A DNA stretch of 64,000 nucleotides from Corylus avellana (Eukaryota > Streptophyta > Magnoliopsida > Fagales > Betulaceae): the NCBI RefSeq assembly GCF_901000735.1, contig NC_081542.1, forward strand, positions 13,891,134 to 13,955,133. Direction: 5' to 3'. The translations under genes and the position numbers were made by a program. Of the stretch, positions 1-10,228 are shown piece after piece. Under the pieces are notes generated by a model that did not search any database, was not told the DNA's origin, and was given only the letters and a program-made list of their open reading frames with translations. Each line of letters opens with the position of its first letter. Within the stretch, counting starts at the first letter, position 1.

Positions 1-770
1 TAATGTGTGTACAATTAATTTGATTAAGATCAAGGGTATAGTATAAGTATATAACTAAGTTAGTGTAGAGTATAGACTATATTATTATTTATAGGTTTAA
101 TGTCCAATGTCTAATTCATAAGTTAATAATAATAATAATAATCATATTAATGTGTGTACATAGGTTCAATTAAGATCAAGGGTTACAAGGGTATAGTATA
201 ATAATAATAATCATATTCATAATAATCAATTAATCATATTAATAATATTAATAATAATAATAATCATATTAATGTGTGTACATAGCCTAGGTTCAATTAA
301 GATCAGGGGTTACAAGGGTATAGTATAATAATAATAATCATATTCATAACAATCAATTAATCATATTAATAATATTAATAATAATAATAATCATATTAAT
401 GTGTGTACATAGCCTAGGTTCAATTAAGATCAAGGGTTACAAGGGTATAGTATAATAATAATAATCATATTCATAATAATCAATTAATCATATTAATAAT
501 AATAATAATCATATTAATGTGTGTACATAGCCTAGGTTCAATTAAGATCAAGGGTTACAAGGGTATAGTATAATAATAATAATCATATTCATAATAATCA
601 ATTAATCATATTAATAATATTAATAATAATAATAATCATATTAATGTGTGTACATAGCCTAGGTTCAATTAAGATCAAGGGTTACAAGGGTATAGACGTA
701 TAGTATAATAATAATAATCATATTCATAATAATCAATTAATCATATTAATAATATTAATAATCATATTAA
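1..770. repeat. AT-rich minisatellite, ~118-127 bp unit
   Basis: A motif beginning TGTGTGTACATAG recurs at about 151, 273, 400, 518 and 645, so the unit is 118-127 bp. Each unit carries a conserved stretch (CCTAGGTTCAATTAAGATCA, then GGGTTACAAGGGTATAG) and a length-variable TAA/AATAAT trinucleotide section. Length differences between units come mostly from the trinucleotide part. No coding potential is seen. Confidence 0.9.
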
Positions 771-1025
771 TCTCAAGATTCTCAACCGTTTAGTATTAAT
801 AATAATAATTAGTATTAATAATAATAATAAATTAATAATCTCAACTCTCAAGATTCTCAACCGTTTAGTATTAATAATAATGACTTAATTAGTATTAATA
901 ATAATAATAATCTCAACTCTCAAGAATCTCATTATCTCAACCGTTTAGTATTAATAATAATAATGACTTAATTAGTATTAATAATAATAATAATCTCAAC
1001 TATTAAGAAACTCAACCGTTAGGTA
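771..1025. repeat. Second tandem repeat, ~75-80 bp unit
   Basis: Four units built around CTCAACCGTTTAGTATTAAT followed by AATAAT runs and CTCAACTCTCAAGA, at about 781, 858, 939 and 1012. It follows directly on the previous array and shares its trinucleotide filler but not its conserved core, so it is a separate repeat family grown next to it. Confidence 0.8.
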
Positions 1026-1239
1026 AATTAGTATTAAATTATTAATGATAAGAATAACTATGTAGTACTACACTACTATGCACACACGGTTTCTTTAGCA
1101 CTTTAGTTAATTGAACGGTTAAGATTTAATTTATATAAATTTGTATTTAATTTTAACGGTTTAGATGATTTATTGGATAACTAAAGAGACGAGCTCACCT
1201 GAAATTACCCACACTAGATTTTTATGATTATTTGAAATT

Positions 1240-1985
1240 TTAGATATTTAATCATAGCCGTCCGATTCAATGTGATTTAATTTGAGCCGTTGGATTTAGT
1301 TAATGGAATACAGCTGTAATCCATTACGAAGATGAGAGTTATATAGTGTTGCACATAACACTATGAGCCCACTAATCTAACGGCTTTGATTGAATGATAA
1401 AATAATGATTAACATAAATGGTCAAGATTATTTATTGGGTAACGTATCAAACCGGTTTCACCAACACACACACGCGGACAATACACTCACTCTCGAAATC
1501 TCCCCCACGCACGCACGGTCTACGGGTCTGACAACATTTATGAGAGTCTTGGTTTGCACGCAATGGACGACAGCCGTCCAATTGTTTTTGATTTAATTTC
1601 AGCCATTGGATGATTGTAGTGGACGCCAGCTGTTGGCCATTTCTCGCGTGGGATTTATTGGGTGCATCCAAATTTTCGTAAGCTTCCCCTGGATGAGATG
1701 ATCGAACGACTTACCCCCCATCGCACTCGAGGAATTCATCAACGGTTGTAATCTCGCACGCACGCACGGTCATCGAGACTGACAGTGTACCAGTCGTCTC
1801 GGTATGACCACAAGCCATCTCAGCCATCCAAAATTTTTGATGAAATATTGGCCGTTGGATGGGTTTAATGGAAGCCAGCTATAATCAACTTAATTGCGTG
1901 GGAATTATATGGTGTATCGCAAGCTCCGTAGGCATGGCATGAGTGCTTTGATCTAACGAGTGAAATTAAATCTTGATGATTTTTA
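1240..1985. repeat. Three diverged ~250-320 bp direct repeats
   Basis: Three stretches share the same order of short blocks: GCCRTCCRA (about 1258, 1573, 1823), then AGCCGTTGGAT or a variant (1284, 1601, 1851), then a purine-rich GGAAGCCAGCT-like block, then 'gatctaacg' or 'gatcgaacg'. They are too diverged for a recent array. No open reading frame spans them. They may be upstream sequence of the hAT copy or an unrelated old repeat. Confidence 0.5.
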
Positions 1986-2220
1986 TAGAATCGACGGACT
2001 GTACTAAATAAGCACACCAGATCCAAATACAAACGGTAGCATGTGAATAATTTTTTGGTAAACTAAAGGTCTCGACACGTGGCACGCCCAAATCGAATTA
2101 AATAATTCTCTCTCCAAATCCAGCCGTTCATTTATTAAAATTTTTGATATTTTCGCAAATCTAACGGCTGGGATGTTGGGATTGAAACTGAGCGTTTCTA
2201 AAATCTAAACAAAACCAGAA

Positions 2221-2828
2221 ACCACTAAGACACTAACCATTATTCATTAACCAGTCAAACACTCAAACTTCAAACCATCAGTCTCGCAGCCTCGAGTCCT
2301 CAACAGTCGACCCTCGTCACTCTCGTCTCTCAGCACCCAGTCACCCTCGTCGCTCTCTATCTCTCTCTTCATTCCAGTCTTTCCAGACTTCGAGAGTTCG
2401 AGTTACCAGTTACCACTACGAGTCTACGGCAATACCAGAGAGTTGTTTCTGGTTTGACGGACTGGTTTTAGGGCTAGGTTACTAGGGTGATGGCAAGAGA
2501 GATGATCCATTGAATGCAGCCTGCTGTTTACATTCAATGCATCTCCCATCATCGTTGGGGAGTTGAATGCACGCATTCAATCCTTCTCACCCCCTCCCAA
2601 CAACCCGTTCCTTTCAGATTCTCAATCGAGCCGTTGATGGATCATCTGATATTGATCTAATGGCGTTCTAAGCAGTCGTACTAGTTTTGTGAGAGAAACT
2701 CTCTTCAGATATCGCGTGACTCAAACCAGAAGAGGATACTAATTTTTCTCCTATACCGTCTAATCTCGCAGCCGAATCCCCCCTTTTTTTGTGTTCTTTC
2801 AATTTTTAATTTCTGTAAGTCTATTCAT
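2221..2828 (+). other. CT-rich leader-like sequence upstream of hAT copy 1
   Basis: A CT-rich, CA-rich stretch (about 2230-2450) resembles a transcribed 5' leader, and the sequence then runs without a break into the region shared by both hAT copies at 2829. It may be the true 5' end of hAT copy 1 or host flank. No terminal inverted repeat matching the right terminus at 15367 was found in 1-2828, so the left end of the element is not located. Confidence 0.3.
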
Positions 2829-3429
2829 TCAACTGTTTGGTGACATTTTCAATTTTTCAGGTTATCTTCTCCAAGCCCTAGCTCATACCGACGGCAGAGA
2901 CAAACATGATGGCTCTTGATCTGACTGTGACAGAAATGGCAATTGAGTATTGGGCTTTCTGTCATCATAGGTTTATTTTTTTATTCATTCCCAAGTCCCA
3001 ACCCGGCAACCCCCCCCATCGCCCTTTTATACTCCGATATGAACCTATGATGCATGCAAGTCACTCTGGTTGTTCAGTTGAATAAGTTTGAACTTGTTTG
3101 CTCTGGCTTCTTGCTAAGCGCTAACAAGAGAAAAAGTTCTGACTTCTGAGAATCTGAAGAGCCTCTCTTAGTCTCTTCAGACTTCTGCAGTTCTGCATTT
3201 AAGTTATGTTTTTCTCCTGAACCCTAGTTCCTAACTATTTAAATTTTGGCAAGTTTTTTTTTTTATTTATTCCGTTTTCTTATGTTTTGGCTGTTTCAAA
3301 ATTTGGTATTTAGTAAACTAATGTTTCTAATATCTTAATTTCAGGGAGGAAGGTCTATCGAATTTGCAAGTTACAATCCGAATTGGATTTTGGAAATTGC
3401 TTGAGCCGTGAGGTTTTTAAAAAAACTTG

Positions 3430-4310
3430 CTATGTTAAATTTTTCTTTTTTCTGTTTATGGTTTGAACAACTATGGATACAAATGCATTCTGTTTTCTGT
3501 TTAGGGTTAGAACTTAGAACAACTATTTCAACTTATTTTTTCTGTTTTCTGTTTAGGGTTTGAACAACTATGGATACAAATGCATTATGTTTTCTGTTTA
3601 GGGTTAGAACAACTATTTCAACTTATTTTTTCTGTTTTCTGTTTAGGGTTTGAACAAATATTTCAACTTATTTTTCTGTTTTCTGTTTAGGGTTTGAACA
3701 ACTATGGATACAAATGCATTCTGTTTTCTGTTTAGGGTTAGAACTTAGAACAAATATTTCAACTAATTTTTCTGTTTTCTGGTTATGGTTTGAACAACTA
3801 TGGATACAAATGCATTATGTTTTTTGTTTAGGGTTAGAACAACTATTTCAACTTATTTTTTCTGTTTTCTGTTTATGGTTTGAACAACTATGGATACAAA
3901 TGCATTCTGTTTTCTGTTTAGGGTTAGAACAACTATTTCAACTTATTTTTTCTGTTTTCTGTTTAGGGTTTGAACAACTTTGAATTATTTTCCTGTCTTC
4001 TGTTTAGGGTTAGAACAACTATTTCCAACTTATCTTTTCTGTTTTCTGTTTAGGGTTTGAACAACTATGGATACAAATGCATTCTGTTTTCTGTTTAGGG
4101 TTAGAACAACTATTTCCAACTTATCTTTTCTGTTTTCTGTTTAGGGTTTGAACAACTATGGATACAAATGCATTCTGTTTTCTGTTTAGGGTTAGAACTT
4201 AGAAGTTAGAACAACTATTTCAACTTATTTTTTCTGTTTTCTGTTTAGGGTTTGAACAACTTTGAATTATTTTCCTGTCTTATGTTTAGGGTTAGAACAA
4301 CTATGAATTA
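3430..4310 (+). repeat. 45-bp minisatellite in the hAT leader (copy 1)
   Basis: Alternating ~45-bp half-units, one with GGGTTTGAACAACTATGGAT and one with GGGTTAGAACAACTATTTCA, each headed by TCTGTTTTCTGTTTA. The order and number of half-units differ from the second hAT copy (9225-10115), so the array changes length between copies. It lies just upstream of the transposase coding exon, in what looks like the 5' intron or leader. Confidence 0.9.
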
Positions 4311-4395
4311 TTTGTGTGTAAAATTTTGCCATCTTTGAAATTTGAACATAGAAAGGTTGAAGTTGCTCATCAATTAAAATTTTTAATTAACAGTT

Positions 4396-5715
4396 ATGGA
4401 GATTACGAGTCAGTCTATGGAATTGGAAGGTATTGAAGTTGATGTACTTGATGATACACGTACTGTGATCCCTACACCTGTATCTGTTGAGTCTGGTAGC
4501 ACTGAAAATAACCCAAGCCAACCTGTTAACATTGGTTGTCCTGCTGTTGTTGGTGATGGGGCTGGTGATAGGGCTGCGGCTGCGGCTGCGGCTGCGGCTG
4601 GGGATGGGGGCCAAGGGGCTGGGGATGGGGATGGGGATGGAAGTGGCCTGAGTGAGAATGGACAATATCAAAAGAGGGAAAGGCAAAAGACTTCCAAAAT
4701 CTGGAATGACTTTGTTTCAGTTACAATAGGGGGGGTTAAAAAATCACAATGCAATTGGTGTAAGAGATTGTTTGCTGTTGGAAAATTTAGTACTACCTCA
4801 ACCCTAAATAGGCATTTGACTTCATGTGTAAGATATGTTGAGTTTAGTAGTTCAAAAAAGCAAAGTACTTTGTCATTTGAGCCTAGCAGTGAGAATGATG
4901 TTGTGGGAAGTTTGACAAGTTTTAGTTACAAAGAGAGTAAGGTTAGGGAACTTGCTTCTCATATGGTGCTACTTCACGAGTACCCTTTTAATATGATGGA
5001 GCATGAACTTTTTAATAAGTTCATGAGGGCCTGCACACCCCACTGGAAAAAAATAAGCCGTGCAACCGTTAGGAATGATTGCATTACCACTTACCAAAAT
5101 GAAAAAAGGAAGCTGAGAACACTTTTGAAATTGGTTGACAAGGTGAACATCACCACCGATATGTGGACCTCTTGTCAAAGAGTGTCATATATGGTGGTGA
5201 CTTGCCATTTTGTGGATTCAACTTGGTGCCTCCAAAAAAGAATTTTAAATTTTTGCAATGTACCTCCTCCACATTCTGGTGTTGTGATTGCTGATGCATT
5301 AAGGGATTGTTTTTCTGATTGGGGGATAGAGGATAAAATTCATACCATTACTGTTGATAATGCTTCAGCTAATGATTCTGCAATTAGAATTATAAAAGAT
5401 GATTTTGAGCTGAAGAATGCTTTGTTGGTTGGGGGTAGGTTGTTTCATGTTAGGTGTTGTGCACACATTACAAACTTGTTGGTGCAATCTGGGCTTGCTG
5501 AAATTAGGGGTATTATAGATGATGTTAGGCAGGGGATAAAATATATTGTGGCATCTGAAAGTAGGTTGAATGTGTTTAGTGAGATAGCAAAGAGATTGCA
5601 TTTACCTTGTAAGAAGCTGATTTTAGATGTCCCGACACGTTGGAACAGCACCTATTTGATGTTGGACACTGCAATTAAGTTTAAAGAAGTGTTCCCTAGG
5701 TACCATAGAGTTGAG
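4396..5715 (+). CDS. BED-finger hAT transposase, partial (N-terminal 440 codons)
   Basis: Partial transposase of the plant RICESLEEPER/DAYSLEEPER-type hAT family, identical in layout to the intact copy at 10229. It starts at an ATG eleven codons upstream of the start usable in copy 2, where this codon is ATC. In order it has an acidic Gly/Asp/Ala-rich low-complexity stretch, a BED zinc finger (two Cys close together, then His and Cys), and the first part of the RNase H-like catalytic fold with the TTDMWTS and VDNASAND aspartates. The frame is open up to the gap at 5716. The C-terminal dimerisation region is not present. The open frame that continues past the Ns runs into unrelated LINE sequence and is not real. 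Confidence 0.85.
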
Positions 5716-5815
5716 NNNNNNNNNNNNNNNNNNNNNNNNNNNNNNNNNNNNNNNNNNNNNNNNNNNNNNNNNNNNNNNNNNNNNNNNNNNNNNNNNNNNN
5801 NNNNNNNNNNNNNNN
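5716..5815. other. Assembly gap (100 N)
   Basis: Exactly 100 N, a conventional placeholder for unknown size. It joins hAT copy 1 to an unrelated contig that starts inside a LINE fragment. Confidence 0.99.
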
Positions 5816-6788
5816 ACTGCAAAAACCTGCATTTCCTCCGAATCCAGCTTTTCCTTCAAATCAGCAAAGATGTTGATGAACTCCTCCTCCGTACTAGTAC
5901 TCTTTTGTAATTTCCTCGTACTTTCCAGCCAAACATCCTTGGCAGAACCACATCTCCACAGTATATGCCCCACAGTTTTAGTTTCCAATCCACATATTGG
6001 ACACAAAGGTTCAGAGACAATTCGGCACCTATACAGATTCTCCTTTGTTTCTAGGATATTTTTGCAAGCCTTCCAGAGGAATAATTTAACCACCGGGGGG
6101 CCCCTTACTTTCCATAAGGATTTCCATAGAGTGGCCATCTGTTCCCCATCTGAGCATGTTTCCCTTCCCCTCTCTGCCATGGATGTTGCCAGATAATAGG
6201 CACTGCGAACAGAGAATATGCCATTCTTCGTTTCCCTCCATACAAGCCTATCTGGTTGACTTCCTGGACAGATGGCCAGATTGCAAATCCGCATAGCTTC
6301 TTCCTCCCGGAATAGCTCGTGGATTATTTCATAATTCCACCATCGGGTCTGTGGATCAATTAATGTGCTGACTGTTGCTTCCCTATAAGAGTCTCGGATT
6401 GGGGACTGTATGGAATATGTGTGTGGATATGGGATCCAACGATCTCCCCAAATTTTGATGTTATTTCCATCCCCCACCCTCCAAATTAATCCTTCTTTGA
6501 GCAACTTCATAGAGTTCCAAATACTACGCCAAGCATAGGATGGCCTCCGTCCCAAATTCGCCTCTAGAAAAGAGCCTCCTCGATAGTACTTTTCCTTGAA
6601 TATTGTGGCTACCAATGAATGAGGATGTTGAAAAAGTCTCCACCCTTGCTTGGCCAAAAGGGCTAGATTGAAAGCCTCCAAGTCTCTGTATCCTAATCCC
6701 CCATGTTCCTTTGCCATGCTCAGATGTTCCCATTTCAGCCAGGTTGTGCGAGATAAATTTTCCTTGTGCCCCCACCAAAACCGTGCCC
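5816..6788 (-). CDS. LINE ORF2 C-terminal fragment (5'-truncated, cut by gap)
   Basis: Reading on the minus strand from 6788, the frame is open for over 320 codons down to the gap. It encodes the region after the catalytic part of a plant LINE reverse transcriptase: the FWWG motif, the GGLGYRDLEAFNLALLAKQGWRL block, the KYYRGGSFL block, then a zf-RVT zinc-binding domain (CPICG, then H and C). The RNase H domain would lie beyond the gap. The protein is clearly related to the decayed LINE at 18037-23485 but is uninterrupted. The left edge of LINE similarity (6788) abuts Helitron sequence, as expected of a 5'-truncated LINE inserted into it. The upstream Met in the same frame is Helitron sequence, not LINE. 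Confidence 0.85.
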
Positions 6789-7399
6789 TTTCTATTAATG
6801 CTTTGATAATCACAATCCAAGTTTTCTTTTCGCTATTTTCTTTTTTCTTTACATTTTTCATTTGAAACTATACATATGGAAACAAAGACTTCAACATGTT
6901 CTAATTTATATGCATTAAACTAGTTAAAGTTAAAGCCCTTATGATATATAGTAAAATTGTATGCGACTTATATATTTATACATTGTTCTGTGTATGATTG
7001 TGTGTCATTATGGTGAGTAATATATTAGTGTATAACCTTTAGTATGTTTTTTTATTTAAAAGGGCGTGATAAATTTTTTTTTTTTTTTTTTTTTTTTACA
7101 ACCTATGATGAAAAGTTCGATAGTTTGCGCATATTTTTTTCTACAACCAAAGTACTTTTTCAAATGTTCATAATTTTGAGTTTTATTTGTGTTGAAATCT
7201 AATAAGTATTACACCAATAATATTAGAGATTCTTTCTAATTTTATATTAATGCTTTGATTAAGCAAAATTCAAGTTTTTCTCTTGCAATTATCAAAAGTA
7301 AATTCCATAATACTTATTTAAAGTATGATTATAATATTTTTAAATTTTATAATTAAATTGTAATGAAGAATCTCGCGCAATGCGCGGGTTATAAGCTAG
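6789..7399 (+). mobile_element. Helitron 3' portion (plus strand), hairpin and CTAG end
   Basis: The right end shows the Helitron signature: a GC hairpin (CGCGC-AAT-GCGCG at about 7375-7387), a short spacer, then CTAG at 7396-7399 followed by T. The 611 bp are the reverse complement of 15542-16187, the 3' part of the second Helitron, with only scattered differences. The 5' part is replaced by a LINE fragment at 6788. No Rep/helicase coding is visible, so it is a non-autonomous element. Confidence 0.75.
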
Positions 7400-8507
7400 T
7401 TTAATTAATCTAGGAAGAGCACTTGCAACATCCCCAAAACCAATTAATTGGTATTTGGTTGGAAGTATCGCCTATAAAACAAAACAAAGTAAAAATTTCC
7501 GGAAATAGAATCGCATAATTTGAGATTAATATAATTGTAATTATCCATTGAAGGCATTATGTATCATCAATTACAAACCCAAACCTTCCAACAATATTCT
7601 CTGGACATAAGGAATAACTATCCAAACCTGATAATGCAAGTCATTCGCTTAGCAAACTTTCTCACTCTATACACAGGCAACCTGCTAAACCGCAAAACAC
7701 CGAGGTATTCAGCAGGTAGAAGGAAAATAACTACATAAGTCCACGACTTAGTAAGCAAATATTACTAGTTGGTTGTGAAATGAGCGTATAAGTGGGAAAA
7801 TACATTTTACCCCCTAAATACTTTTACCACTAAACTATAGCCGCTACAATGTAATTATTGTATATAAATGTATCATTTGTCGAACAAAAAAATTAGCCAT
7901 AATAATTAAGAAGATAGGATCAGAAAAGAATCATGAAAATTAGAGCGTTGACGTGCTTTGTTCTAGGAGTCCGATTAAATTAGGGAAAGAGGAGTCATTT
8001 AAATAACTAAATAACAAAGAAAGCAGTAAGCTATTTAATTAAGTAGGCTCGAGATGGTTCTAAGGGCCTCTCTTAGTTTGAGTACATCTTATCCAAAGCC
8101 AAACCCCAAACCTAATCGGACCGTACCGTCCTTGCCTTTCCTATCCTAACACAATGTAGCTGTAGCTTTCGTTCCCTAGCTGCTAAAAGTACGAAAAAAA
8201 GCCACCATTCCTTAGCACTTGTGCTAAGGAAGGGCAAGCCATAGATCTAGCTGCATCTATATCTATCAACAGCGGATCATGTATTTCTGTTTTGGTGCCC
8301 CAATATTTAAAAATCGACGAAAGACCCCCACAATGTATCTAAGGCTGGAAAAAAAAACAAAAACAAAAATAAATAAATAATAAATAAATAAAAAAGAAAA
8401 AAGAAAAAAGCTCCATATGTCCATCAAATCTATCTATTTGGACGGAAACCAAGTCACGTTCGTAGCATTTGACCTTTTTCAACCAAAACTTTCAAAAATG
8501 CCTTCAA
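7400..8507. other. Host flank carrying an unoccupied hAT target site
   Basis: No gene is recognised here. 7400-7573 is the reverse complement of 15368-15541, the flank between the second hAT and the Helitron. At 7566-7573 lies ATCAATTA, the complement of the TAATTGAT that directly follows the hAT terminus at 15367, with unrelated sequence beyond it. The rest is AT-rich with A-rich runs near 8350-8410 and is not seen elsewhere in the window. Confidence 0.6.
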
Positions 8508-8607
8508 NNNNNNNNNNNNNNNNNNNNNNNNNNNNNNNNNNNNNNNNNNNNNNNNNNNNNNNNNNNNNNNNNNNNNNNNNNNNNNNNNNNNNNNNNNNNN
8601 NNNNNNN
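8508..8607. other. Assembly gap (100 N)
   Basis: Exactly 100 N. The sequence right of it begins in the hAT leader, at the base equivalent to 2829. Confidence 0.99.
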
Positions 8608-9224
8608 TCAACTGTTTGGTGACATTTTCAATTTTTCAGGTTATCTTCTCCAAGCCCTAGCTCATACCGACGGCATAGACAAACATGATGGCTCTTGATC
8701 TGACTGTGACAGAAATGGCAATTGAGTATTGGGCTTTCTGTCATCATAGGTTTATTTTTTTATTCATTCCCAAGTCCCAACCCGGCAACCCCCCCCCCCC
8801 AATCGCCCTTTTATACTCCGATATGAACCTATGATGCATGCAAGTCACTCTGGTTGTTCAGTTGAATAAGTTTGAACTTGTTTGCTCTGGCTTCTTGCTA
8901 AGTGCTAACAAGAGAAAAAGTTCTGACTTCTGAGAATCTGAAGAGCCTCTCTTAGTCTCTTCAGACTTCTGCAGTTCTGCATTTAAGTTATGTAACTTAT
9001 GTTTTTCTCCTGAACCCTAGTTCCTAACTATTTAAATTTTGGCAAGTTTTTTTTTTTTTTATTCCGTTTATTATGTTTTGGCTGTTTCAAAATTTGGTAT
9101 TTGGTAAACTAATGTTTCTAATATCTTAATTTCAGGGAGGAAGGTCTATCGAATTTGCAAGTTACAATCCGAATTGGATTTTGGAAATTGCTTGAGCCGT
9201 GAGGTTTTTAAAAAAACTTGCTAT

Positions 9225-10115
9225 GTTAAATTTTTCTGTTTTCTGTTTATGGTTTGAAAAACTATGGATACAAATGCATTGTGTTTTCTGTTTAGGGTTA
9301 GAACAACTATTTTCAACTTATCTTTTCTGTTTTCTGTTTAGGGTTTGAACAACTATGGATACAAATGCATTCTGTTTTCTGTTTAGGGTTAGAACTTAGA
9401 AGTTAGAACAACTATTTCAACTTATTTTTTCTGTTTTCTGTTTAGGGTTTGAACAACTATGGATACAAATGCATTCTGTTTTCTGTTTAGGGTTTGAACA
9501 ACTATGGATACAAATGCATTATGTTTTCTGTTTAGGGTTAGAACAACTATTTCAACTTATTTTTTCTGTTTTCTGTTTAGGGTTTGAACAACTTTGAATT
9601 ATTTTCCTGTCTTCTGTTTAGGGTTAGAACAACTATTTCCAACTTATCTTTTCTGTTTTCTGTTTAGGGTTTGAACAACTATGGATACAAATGCATTCTG
9701 TTTTCTGTTTAGGGTTAGAACTTAGAAGTTAGAACAACTATTTCAACTTATTTTTTCTGTTTTCTGTTTAGGGTTTGAACAACTTTGAATTATTTTCCTG
9801 TCTTCTGTTTAGGGTTAGAACAACTATTTCAACTTATTTTTTTCTGTTTTCTGTTTATGGTTTGAACAACTATGGATACAAATGCATTGTGTTTTCTGTT
9901 TGGGGTTAGAACAACTATTTCCAACTTATCTTTTCTGTTTTCTGTTTAGGGTTTGAACAACTATGGATACAAATGCATTATGTTTTCTGTTTAGGGTTAG
10001 AACTTAGAAGTTAGAACAACTATTTCAACTTATTTTTTCTGTTTTCTGTTTAGGGTTTGAACAACTTTGAATTATTTTCCTGTCTTCTGTTTAGGGTTAG
10101 AACAACTATGAATTA
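9225..10115 (+). repeat. 45-bp minisatellite in the hAT leader (copy 2)
   Basis: Same alternating 45-bp half-units as at 3430-4310, with a different order and number. One half-unit type carries an extra AACTTAGAAGTTAG insertion in several repeats. It sits upstream of the transposase coding exon. Confidence 0.9.
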
Positions 10116-10228
10116 TTTGTGTGTAAAATTTTGCCATCTTTGAAATTTGAACATAGAAACTAGAAAGGTTGAAGTTGCTCATCAATTAAATTTTTTAATT
10201 AACAGTTATCGAGATTACGAGTCAGTCT

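Larger units (their letters stand above)
2829..5715 (+). mobile_element. hAT transposon copy 1, 3' part lost at a gap
   Basis: This segment matches 8608-11527 almost base for base, including leader, intron, minisatellite and the first 440 codons of the transposase. It ends at a 100-N gap exactly where the second copy continues. An intron-like boundary is visible before the coding exon (AT-rich tract then AACAG just before the first ATG). Because copy 1 stops at a gap and copy 2 starts at a gap, the pair may be one element assembled twice, two alleles, or a real duplication. Confidence 0.8.

Noticed and set aside
3714..3983. 89-codon open frame with repeated Cys/Phe/Leu motifs
   Set aside because: It is a translation of the 45-bp minisatellite, whose unit length is a multiple of three; there is no start context and no homology.
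3430..4310. TTTAGGG strings resembling plant telomere repeats
   Set aside because: The string occurs once per 45-bp half-unit and is never in contiguous tandem, so it is not interstitial telomere DNA.
3430..4310. CRISPR-like spaced direct repeats
   Set aside because: The spacers are themselves repeated half-units, and this is plant nuclear DNA next to a transposase.
5711..6196. Open frames crossing runs of N (also near 8417, 48574 and 59655)
   Set aside because: Ns do not encode stops, so the frames are artefacts joining unrelated contigs.
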